Part shown: positions 12,263 through 22,200 of the stretch, piece by piece
Position numbering within the stretch: position 1 is the first letter of the stretch
Layout: every line of letters begins with the position of its first letter
Assembly: GCA_001643675.2 (NCBI GenBank)
Contig: LSRY02000023.1
Location: 1,155,001 to 1,219,000 of the forward strand
Length of the DNA: 64,000 nucleotides
Source: Monocercomonoides exilis
Lineage: Eukaryota > Preaxostyla > Oxymonadida > Polymastigidae
Reading direction: 5' to 3'
Program-made: the position numbers and the translations under genes
The notes under the pieces: generated by a model
Told to the model about the DNA's origin: nothing
Databases searched by the model: none
Seen by the model: the letters and a program-made list of their open reading frames with translations, nothing else

Positions 12263-13024
12263 CTGCACATGATTATTGCTTTGTTTAAAAACTTTTTTTT
12301 TTTTAAAATTGAAATCAAACCTTTTATGAAGATATTTTTTATGTACTTTTTTATTTCGTTTGAGGCTTCTTATTCATTAGGAAGTTATGTTCAGCAAACA
12401 TTTTTTTGGCCTAGCCTCGTGAATTTCATTGTGGTTTTAATATTTTTTTTCAAATTTCGCTCTATTTTTTTTTTTTTTTAAATGATTTTTAGCAAAATAA
12501 AATTAAAGAAAAGAATATAACTTATTAAATTTTTATGTATTTATTTGTTTTATTGATTTTTTTATGAAATTTATAATTTTGAGAAAGGAAGTTTTTTGTT
12601 AATTTTTTTAATACAGTTGAGCAATTTAAAGTTTGGCTTTTTATTTTCCTACGAACGTGTGAATAGCTGTGAATTATTAACTTTTTTTTGAAATTAGTCA
12701 TTTGAAGATTTATGAAAGATTTCAATATTGTCTTGTAAATTGAAAAGAATGATATTGTTCATTCCATGTTTTCAGCCAATATTTTTTTTTTCACTCTTAC
12801 TTTTTGGGACGAAATATTTTTCTTTAAGAATTATGTTCCACTCATTGCCTTCAAAGATTTTTCTGAACTTTTTCGTATTACTATATTTTATTTTGCACGA
12901 TAATGCCAGAATTACAATTATTCAAATGCAGAAAAAGTTTGGAGCAAATCATTTTATTTTTCATAAATTCAAAAATTCTGTTGCTTTTCCAAAATTTTTT
13001 GTAAACTTTTGATTAACTATATTT
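12263..13024. other. AT-rich intergenic spacer between VPS4 and the Merlin element
   Basis: I see only T-rich and A-rich runs and short random open frames here. No conserved protein motif, RNA gene or repeat stands out. Confidence 0.6.
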
Positions 13025-13032
13025 TTAAAATT

Positions 13033-13057
13033 GGCATGATCCGAAGATATCGTCATC
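13033..13057 (+). repeat. Left terminal inverted repeat of the Merlin element
   Basis: This repeat pairs with 14509-14533 at 23 of 25 positions. It is preceded by the target duplication TTAAAATT at 13025-13032. Confidence 0.85.
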
Positions 13058-13216
13058 TTCAAAATTTACAAATTTGTTATTATTTTGTCTTATAAACACA
13101 TTATTACAATTAATAAAATAGTTTTATGTGTCGGAAATGTTTTTCCAAAAAATAAAATATTCCTACAATATGCTAATATTTAATTCATTTGATGGGTTTT
13201 GATCAAAGTTGATCTC

Positions 13217-14277
13217 ATGGCGCGTGATGTCAAACTCATCAGAAAAGAAGAAATATACGAGCTCAATCGTTTGTTTTATAATGATGACAGGGCATAGGAT
13301 TGGTTCATTAATGAAATCGTCAGTGATCGCATTCCGATGTGCAGCAAGCATAGAGTCTTCAAACATTTACACAAAAATGGAAAATACAGATATTTTACCT
13401 GTCCGACGTGCAAGACTAAGACAAGCGTCCTTTCCGATACGAAATTCAGCAAAACAAAATCAGGATTGGGTATCACTCTGCTTGTTTGTCAGTATTACTG
13501 GATGAAAATTCCTAATAAAACAATTGCTACGTTACTTTTAGTTGATGAAGACACAGTTGGCTATTGGGGAAGTGACATCAGAAAAACATGTGCTGACATA
13601 TGGAATGAGAGGCAGGTATCAATAGGAGGAGAAGGCAAAATTGGAGAAATTGATGAAGCAATATGGAGGAAAAGAAAATTTCATCGTGGAAGAAAGAAGA
13701 AACAAATATGGATTTTTGAAGGCGTGGAGAGGAAAGAGGATAGAGGAGCTGGAGGAAGATTCATGGTCGTGGTACCAAACAGAAAAAGATAGACGCTCAT
13801 TCCATTGATACAGAAGTACATTAAGGAAGGGACAACAATTATGTCTGATGAATGGTGAGCGTACGACATTTTGGAGACTCTGGGTTACAAGCATATGAAA
13901 GTTTGCCACAAAAGGCAACTCTTCAATAAGGACACGGGAGCATGCACAAATACAATTGAGGGGTTGTGGCATCATTTACGATGCACTTTTCCGCTTTTGG
14001 AACTCGCATTCGATTGATGCATGATTATCTATCTCTTTATCTTGTCAAATCTTCATTTAACATCACTTCTCCTGAACTCGTTAAGAACCTTTGCATGGAA
14101 AATGATGATGACGATGATGAAAAAGAAATAGATGGAAACGAAACAGAAGAAGAAGAATCTGAAGAAATTGCTGATATAGATTATATTTTTGGTGATAAAG
14201 TTGAAGGAGAGAAAACAAAGTCAGAAAGTGACAATGGAGCAGGAGATGGTGAAAATGCATCTGAATATGAACCCTAA
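13217..14277 (+). pseudogene. Degraded Merlin/ISXO2-like transposase
   Basis: Reading starts at the ATG at 13217. A TAG interrupts the N-terminal part, then a zinc-binding segment with CPTCKTKT follows, then a winged-helix-like part containing IPNKTIATLL. The DDE core matches ISXO2-type transposases: GEIDEAIWRKRKFHRGRKKK (first Asp), WIFEGVER, then GTTIMSDEW (second acidic site) and the hallmark TNTIEGLWHHLR. It is broken by TAG at 13790-13792, by a TGA just after DEW where family members have Arg, and by a frameshift after the WHHL block. The last open part (to 14277) is an acidic tail rich in Asp and Glu. In intact relatives this enzyme cuts at the TIRs and inserts elsewhere; this copy cannot make it. 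Confidence 0.85.
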
Positions 14278-14508
14278 AAATAATTATTGATGATTATTTC
14301 ACATCATTTTTATTAAATACAACTTTCTCCATATAAATTTGATGGTAATAAATCACTTTAATAAATATTTGTTTTTATAAATTTTTTTGATCACGAAAAT
14401 TAAAAAAGTTTTTTCTCCAAAACCATGAACTTCCGACATGCGACAATAGCATAATAATAATGTGCAATGCATTGTTGAATTACCAACAAATTTTCAAAAA
14501 GATCTGAG

Positions 14509-14533
14509 GATGACGATATCTTCGGATTATACC
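14509..14533 (-). repeat. Right terminal inverted repeat of the Merlin element
   Basis: This is the reverse complement of the left repeat, differing at 2 positions. It is followed by the second target copy, TTAAAATT, at 14534-14541. Confidence 0.85.
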
Positions 14534-14613
14534 TTAAAATTTTATTGAAAGACAATTCTTTTTCGAATGATGAATTATTATCGGATCTGATGCAGCGCTT
14601 TTGTTTTAGAGTA

Positions 14614-14634
14614 GGATGATTTATAAACCCGAGC
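14614..14634 (+). repeat. Solo terminus related to the pogo-like element at 49452-51471
   Basis: GGATGATTTATAAACCCGAG follows a TA dinucleotide. It matches the terminal repeats of the pogo-like element (GGTGATTTATTAACCCGA on the left, GGGTGATTTATAAACCCGAA on the right, read inward). I did not find a partner end nearby, so this is probably a truncated relic. Confidence 0.55.
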
Positions 14635-15245
14635 ATTATCATCAACCTGGTATATTTGTTGTTTATTCAAACAAAAGAAACACAAATAAAAAAATAAAAA
14701 ACAAACAGCCACGTGCTTGTTAAACATTTTTTGATACTGTTCAGAATGTTTTATTCAATTTTAATACGGGGAAAATTTTTTGCTATCATGAAGAAAACTG
14801 AGATTTATTCCAAACTTTTTCTACAATCTTTTCATTATAAGTCAATTGTCAAAATTCAAAAAATGCAGAAAAATTTCAAAAATAAAGAAAAAAAAATTGG
14901 AAATATAGAAAGGAACAAAATTCATTAAACAAAAAATAATGTCCAGTATTTGATAATGATCGAAGAATTTTTTCACTATTTCTTGTCATTTGTTTTGTTT
15001 GTTTTTTACCAACTTTTTTTTGTCACTTTAAAGGTGTAATGTGGTGAGGCACACAAATTTTCTTTTCATATTTCAAAATATTTTTTGTTTTTGCATATTT
15101 TTTCTGGAATTTTTTGCATTTCATATTTTCAAACATAAAATATAATAAACTGTAAATGAAAGACTGCACAATATTTCACTGTGTGTGTGCAAAAACCGAA
15201 ACAATTGCAAAAAATTAAATATTACGTTTTTTTTTTGAAACATGA

Positions 15246-15500
15246 GTGATTATTTTTGAAATCATATTTTTTCATACATAATTATTATACCAAAAATTTG
15301 TCTTGAATATTAACATATGAACGTTGAAAAGTGAAAAGGCTTATTGAAGACATTATAATCTTTTATTCGGTAAAAATATTTGTTTAAAAAGGCAATTATC
15401 ATGCTTCTACTCTTTTAAATTAAAAATTTCTTTCAATAAACAAATAATCTTTGAAAATTTACACCCCGAAAAAATATATGATTTCAAAAATAATCACCCA
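15246..15500. mobile_element. MITE-like element, copy 1 (about 255 bp, TIRs GTGATTATTTTTGAAATCAT)
   Basis: The left end GTGATTATTTTTGAAATCAT (15246-15265) and the right end (15476-15500) are reverse complements. The interior is AT-rich with no open frame. A second copy with the same ends and nearly the same length lies at 37588-37842, which argues for a small non-autonomous transposon family. Confidence 0.55.
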
Positions 15501-15846
15501 CATACAAAAAAATTTTTTTTAATAATTAATACATTATTTAAAATTATCACAAGCGATTATAAATAATGCATTAAAATGAATGATAATATATTTATTTAAA
15601 AAGGGAGATTTTCCACAAAGAAATACTCGAAAAGTTGGAAATCCCGCAGAGATATGTCTTTTACAGGCAATTTTTCACCATTTAATGTAAAAAGCTAACA
15701 CAGAAAATATAAATTATTTTGGAAAAAGATAAAAATTTGAAGGAAAAATGATAATTGAATGAATTCTCTTGGCGAGATATCTAGTTATATTTAAAGTCGA
15801 TGATATTTAACGAAAGAAGAAAAATAAAATAATTGTTCAAATTATA

Positions 15847-16097
15847 TTGGATTGTCTTAATTTTTTTGAAAAGTTCATTAAGAAAAATTTTCAAATAAAA
15901 TATAATTTTCATATTTCGATCAAATTTCTGTTCCCACTTAAAAACTTGACAAAAGTGGAAATAAAAACAATGTCAAGATTTTGTTTTCACGATAGCGAAA
16001 TTTGGTGAGTGGGAACAGAAATTTGATCAAAATATGAATTTTTTATCTATTTGAAAATTAAACAAAAGGAACTTTTCAAAAAAAATTTTGACAATTG
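15847..16097. repeat. Long imperfect inverted repeat 1 (foldback/MITE-like)
   Basis: The left arm 15847-15939 and the right arm 16008-16097 pair along about 90 bp at roughly 80% by eye. The best core is TGGGAACAGAAATTTGATC in the right arm and its complement in the left. The loop is about 68 bp. Confidence 0.65.
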
Positions 16098-16352
16098 GTA
16101 CTTTATTTTGAAGAAGCCATCAATTAGTGATATTCATTTTTGCATATGAATTATTAATTCCGAAATTAAAACAATTTTTAAAAAATTAAGTGAAGACAAA
16201 GTCGAAAAGAAAGATATTGAACATTGCCTGAACATTTTGAAGCACTAAGTCAATGATTGGCTTAACATTTTTTGACAATTAAAAATCAATTTCCCATAAT
16301 AAATCCAGTTCGACTTGATCAAGCACGCTTGAGAGCATCTTTAAGAGCTAAT

Positions 16353-16610
16353 GTGGGTTATTCTTTATGTAAAATCGCAAATGTTTCATATTTGCGTTAA
16401 ATAAAAAATGAACTCATTTGATCATTTTTGTAAATAAATATATCAAACGCAATAATTACGCAAATTATAATTCGCAGACCTATTTGATGCTGGAATAAGT
16501 GCATAATAAAGAAATTCATTGGATTTATTTTCAAAAATGATCAAATAAGTTCCTTTTTTATTTAACTTAGATATTAAACATTTGTGACTTTTCAAAAAGA
16601 ATAACCCATA
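16353..16610. repeat. Long imperfect inverted repeat 2 (foldback/MITE-like)
   Basis: The left arm 16353-16439 starts GGGTTATTCTTT near 16355 and pairs with the right arm 16523-16610 over about 87 bp at roughly 85% by eye. The shared inner block includes TTTGATCATTTTT. The loop is about 83 bp. It lies only 255 bp from inverted repeat 1. Confidence 0.65.
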
Positions 16611-17164
16611 TAGAATTCTTTCTCACTCATTTGCGAACTTTGATACTTATTGAAAAATAATAACGTCATTATTTAATAAAGAAATAACAGGATATAATCA
16701 TTTCGAATATAATCATCTGAGTTTCAAGAATGCCTCTGTGACCTGACAAATCACTTGAAGCCTCGTCTGTCACAAATAATAAAAATAAAAATAAAAAAAT
16801 AAAGAAATAAAAAAAAAATAATAAATAAAAATAAAACGAAAAGAAAATAAAATAAAATGTTCTTTTTTTTGATTAAAAATTAGAAAAATATCAACTATAG
16901 GAAAAATTCTAAAGACTTTTCTAAGCACTTTTGAAAAGATTTGTTGATTGCATCTGTAATATCTTGTTGTTTTTTCTCTTATGTCAGTGACCGTCAGTGA
17001 ACATCAATGACAAATTGTGACAGAATTATTCCTCAACTGATATTCCTATCAATAAAATTGTGAGTTGTGAACTTGATCACATTAATTAAAAATGTTATTA
17101 TTTCTACATAACAAGAATTGTTATATATCGATTTTCAAATTCATTATTATAGCAATTGAGAATT

Positions 17165-18130
17165 GTGAAATCGAAACAAATATCCATTTTTTGACAAATC
17201 ATAAATGCACCATTTATTATTCAAATTTGGTGAACTTATTGTTTGAAATTGTTAAACTTCTTATACAAAATTAATAAACTTATTATTCGTAATTGGTCAA
17301 CTAATTAATCAAAATTAATAAAATTCAGTATTTTTTGAAAAAAAATTTTTTGATATAATATGATCATTGGCCGAGTGTCGGAAAGTGATTGAAATGTTTT
17401 GTTTTTTCATTATTCTTAAAAATGATGAAAAATTGAACCTCTAATATAATTATTTTTCAAAAAACATGAAGCTTTTTGATTTTGCAGAAAAAATTCATCA
17501 TCATGTAAATCGGATAATATTTGAATTATTTCACCTCACTTTGTGGAATAATAAAGAATTCAATCATAAAATATTTTTTGAAACAATTTAGCAAAACTAT
17601 ATGTAAATATTTTTCTCAACTGTATAAATCCATGAATGCGTTTTCGGAATTCTTATATTGTTTTTTATTGTTCATCTGAATTAACTTAAATTTTGACAGT
17701 TTTTCTTGATTGAATAAGATATTTTTTATAAATGTGAGGTGAAATATTCAAAAATTATCCTATTTCTGCGATGATGGTTTTTTTCCAAAAAAATCATAAA
17801 ATTTCATGTTTATTCACAAATAATAATAATCTGGGTTCAAATTCTCATCTATATTTCGAATATTGAGAGAATATAATATTTTCAATATTTTCTGATATTC
17901 ATCCATAAACCAATTTTTCACAAAATAATTTTTTTGTAAAAAATACTGATTTTTATAAATTTTGAATAAGAAGTTTAACAACTTTGAATAATTTGTTTTC
18001 CAAAATCGAATAATTTGTTTGTTAATTTTGAACAAAACGTTTTTCAATTTCGAATAATAAGTTGACCAATTTCGAATAATAAGTTTACCAAATTTGAATA
18101 ATAAATGGTGTATCTTGTCAGAAATTTTGT
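17165..18130. repeat. Inverted repeat 3 with internal tandem units of about 23 bp
   Basis: The left arm (about 17165-17355) and the right arm (about 17915-18130) are inverted. Both contain tandem degenerate units of the type AACTTATTATTCGAAATTGG, about four on the left and about six on the right. Both also share CAGTATTTTTT at the inner border and CACCATTTATTATTCAAATT at the outer part. The spacer of about 560 bp has no gene. Confidence 0.55.
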
Positions 18131-18218
18131 CAATGTTTCAATTTTCTCTTGTCATGTCACAGAGGTTTTGTTTCCGGTTTCACTTTTCAATTCAACAACC
18201 TCCCCCCTTCACCCCCCG

Positions 18219-18220
<2 letters not shown>

Positions 18221-18294
<74 letters not shown>
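18221..18294 (+). repeat. (AC)37 microsatellite
   Basis: This is a perfect 74-bp AC dinucleotide run. The His-Thr and Cys-Val open frames across it are artefacts. Confidence 0.95.
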
Positions 18295-18296
<2 letters not shown>

Positions 18297-19221
18297 TTTT
18301 TTCCATTTATATTCAATCGCATATAAATGCACGGCTGATATATTGTCAATTTTTTTTTTTCTCTATTGGTGGATTTTTCAATGAAAAATCGATTTTTTTT
18401 GACTTGAATCATAAGAAAAGAACAACAAAAATGTTCGTTTAAATTAGTCTTAATGACATTATTAAACCTGAAAAAATGATTGCATACGTTAAAAAATGTG
18501 CTTTTGTGAAGAATTTTTATAAATGGAAAATTTGACCCAAATATTATTTTATGAATGAAAAAATTGAATTCTTTTCAAAGTTTAGAAACGTTATATCAAA
18601 TCGCAATCGGATTTTGTCACAAAAAGTTGGGGCAGAATATTCACTTTTATGAAAAAATCAATAATTTATTTCAAACTTTGATTGCAATCGTTAAATTATT
18701 TTTCTGACGTTTTCACGCAATCTTAAATATAAAAATATTCAAAAATCGAGGAAAATCTTTGAAAGTTCCACGTGGAACAAAATTCAAAAAGCAAAAAATT
18801 TCGTCCCAGTTGTGCAAAAACCGATGTGATAAGATCCTATTTGAACTGTATTCAATTGTGTTAAAATTTTCGAAACAATAACTTTTTACGAAGTGTAGAT
18901 AATGCAAAAAATAATTTGTTCACAAATGGAAATAATTCATTCATGTGAAAAATCATTCAAAATTGCTTAATAAAAACCCAATTGTTAAGTAAAATTTTCA
19001 AATTATTATCAAATATTTGCGTTATCACTTTTTCGAATTCGTAAACCACATATACTACACAAATAATTAAACAGATAATCTTTATTGAAAGTATTCGATT
19101 TGAATAATAAAAACAAGAAAAAACAATGTTGTATTTTTATTCAAATTATGGTTCATCCTGCACCCAAAATTATTAATTTATTTGAATTTGAAGAAAAAGA
19201 AAATTGATTTTGAGAATCAAA

Positions 19222-22200
19222 ATGAATCTCATGATGGTCATTTCTATCATTCAGGTGATAGAAATTAACTTTCAATGCTTGAACAAGTGCACTGCAAAAG
19301 AAACAATTGGAACAATTCCTGAAATAGTTAATATGCAAAAGATTCCTGCAAGTGGCTGGACAACTTCAACGGAAGCTGAAAGCAATTACAATTTGAAGAA
19401 AATAAATACCAAAGCACAATATGAGCAGAGGAGTTCTGAATATGATGAATCTGCTCGATCGAAAAGAAAATTGAGAAAAACAGAAAACAACAGAATAGAA
19501 ACGACAAATTGAAACCCAAACAAGAATAATGTGACAACTGAAGGAGATTTAACAAATGTTTCTGTTTCCAATGACAAGAAGGATAAAGCTTGTATCAAAG
19601 AAAGCAAGATGTTGATCAATGCATTTCTTAATAATTCATCGCTTTTATTCATGAATTTAAGGATGGTGACAGCGAAAAATAACAGTTCAATAATCTTAAG
19701 GACTGAAAGTGTTTCAAAGCTTATTGAATGTTATTTTAAGATCAGAAGTGGTATATGCCCATTTGATTTGTGTGAAAGTCAAATATATCTTGTTTACTTC
19801 ACACTTCGTTTTTGGGATTCGCAACAGTCCAATATGCCAACTCTTTTCAGCCAAAAACTGAGTGATGAAGAAAAAGTTCAATCAGTTAATTGTGTTTCGG
19901 TTTTCTCTTCACACTTTTCTTCTTTTTTCGTTTCTTCTTCCCCATTCCTGTCATTACCCTTTAAACACCTAATATCCCTCTCACAACTGACATTTTTCAA
20001 TATTTCAAAAACAAATGATGAATGGTCACCTCCAGCCACTTCATTTTCCCGAGCCTCATGTCTGATGAGCAGCTGCTCATTCACATCAGTTTGCGATGTA
20101 TTGATGGAGGGATCATCCCTTCTCTGAACAATCATTTGGCTTCATTGTCTGCTTTAAACACCTCATTTATTAGGTGTTATCAAACAAGAAATGTGAAATG
20201 TGAAGGTACTGCAAATAAAAAATTAAAGCCAGGGAGACAAAACGAAACGGAAAATGGACCGAATACATTCTCGTGGTGCGAATGGAATGGATCAAATACA
20301 ACAGGAGAAGTTGTCTTAAATACAGACGGAATATCGAGTGAAGGTGCGATTTGCATGTCCAATCTCAATTCCGGAAAGCTTTTAGTTACCTTTTGCTCAT
20401 TCAATGATTGCTATGCACATTGGGACGGTGGAGCAATTAAATGTTATCCAATTAATTCGGTGCAGATTGAAAACAGCTCTTTCAGTTTATGCGAAGCAAA
20501 ATATTCTACGGGAGGGGGAATGTTTATCAGATCAATTTTGAAATGTTTCGTGATGAGCGGTTGTGAATTCTTAAAATGCAAAGCAAGAAACGGAGGAGGA
20601 GCAATACTAATTCATGATTTAAATGAGTCAAAATCTGATTGTACCGCAACTGTAAGTGGTATTGCGGAGAGCGCTTGTGTGTTTGAGTGCTCTTTTTGAA
20701 CATGTTCTCTGACAGGTTCACATGGTGGAGGAATGTATTGCGCAAAGGTTCCAGCTGGATTCGAAATGTCGAGCATCCAGTTCCTTTTTTGCTCCGCTTT
20801 TCAAGAGGGAGGAGGGATGGAATTGAATCAAAGCTAATCAACAACTCCAAGCAACAACATTTATTGTAACTTCTTCTTTTTTCATGATTGCAGATGTACC
20901 AATACCACTCCATATGGCCACGATGGAATGTATTATGATCGTTACAATCATTTCCAAGAATCGAATAATACTTTCTTTGAATCGTACACAACAAAAAGTT
21001 ATGCAAACAGATTATGGTATGCTTATTATTCAGGCAGTTATGTGTATCAACATACAGATAAGATGTGATGGCTGAACGTGGGGTTGAAGGATCGATATGT
21101 TGGGGTTAGTGGAAGTGACACGAACAATCTGTGTGGGATGAGCGAGTCAGCGCCTTGCAAGACAGTGGGGCATGCAGTGGAGTCGAGCATGGCGCAGCTG
21201 AGCTCGACAATCACTTAGCTGAGTGGGAGGCATGTGAGCGAAGGGGCGACGATCAGTGTTTGGGAAAAGAAGATTTCGATTGTTGGGGGAGGGAAGACAG
21301 TGAGTGTGATTGGGACAAGTGCGCTTTCTTCCTCTTCGACAACACTATTTTGCATATCTTCTGGTCAACTGGAGGTTGGGCATGTGGGTGTCGATCACAA
21401 CGCTTCAAGAAGCTCATCAACGAGTGTGTTTGTGATGTCTGTGGGGAGCGGGGCTCTTTCGCTGGAAGATGTGGCGATCGACTCTTCAACATCAGGAGGG
21501 AGTGGAATGACGAAGTGTGTGTTTGAAGTGGCGCTGACGCAGCGGAAGATGATTGATGTGGAGATCAAAACTATGAAAGTTAGCCAGTCTCTGTTCTCAG
21601 AACCATCATCAGGAGAAGTTGAATCAGAAGAGAGCTTTCTGTCAAATGTGACAATTCGAAATGTGAATCTGACTGAAGGAGATGGGGTGGTGATGGCAAA
21701 AAGCGTGAAGGCAGGAGAGACATTTGTGGTGTGGAATACAACAATGGAAGGATGTGAGTGTGTGAATGGGAATGGGGGAGGAATATATGTTGGATTGAAG
21801 GGAAATGGGAAAGTGGTTGTGAATGGAACGAGTGTGATTGATGGGAATAAGGCTGATAATAATGGAAGGAGAGGAGGGAAAGGAGGAGGGATGTTTGTGT
21901 TTATGGAGAGTGGGGGATGTGGATTGACAATTGGGCAGAATGTTCAGTTTTCGAAAGTGAATGCGAACGAGGCCTCATATAGGAAGGATGTGTTTGTGAG
22001 TTGTGGGAGTGGAGTGTTTTTGGATTCAAAAGTGAATACCAGTTCATTCGAATTCTTTGACACAAGAGTCATTCCATCAGATGTGTTGAGGTTGAGTGGG
22101 AGTGAAAATGGAGATGAAAATGGAGTGATTCCGCTGTTTGTGTATTTGTGCTCAATGGGAACAAAAGTGATTGTTGATGGGAGTGGAGGAAATGGGATGG

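Larger units (their letters stand above)
13033..14533 (+). mobile_element. Merlin-superfamily (IS1595/ISXO2-like) DNA transposon with TIRs and 8-bp target duplication
   Basis: The 1,501-bp element ends in inverted repeats of 25 bp matching at 23 positions: left 13033-13057 begins GGCATGATCCGAAGATATCG, and the right end (14509-14533, read inward) begins GGTATAATCCGAAGATATCG. It is flanked on both sides by TTAAAATT (13025-13032 and 14534-14541), an 8-bp direct repeat as expected for Merlin insertions. Inside lies one degraded transposase gene. Intact TIRs with an exact target duplication imply a fairly recent insertion. Confidence 0.85.
14542..19221. other. Gene-free AT-rich region with inverted repeats
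   Basis: No coding region can be supported in these 4.7 kb; the open frames present are short and lack conserved motifs. The content is repetitive: a solo transposon end (14614-14634), a MITE-like element (15246-15500), three long imperfect inverted repeats and an (AC)n tract, each listed separately. Confidence 0.6.

Noticed and set aside
14713-18047. Short AT-rich ORFs of 60-77 codons in the gene-free region
   Set aside because: They are Lys/Asn/Phe/Ile-rich chance frames without conserved motifs.
18094-18442. ORFs with His-Thr or Cys-Val repeats
   Set aside because: They are produced by the (AC)37 microsatellite.
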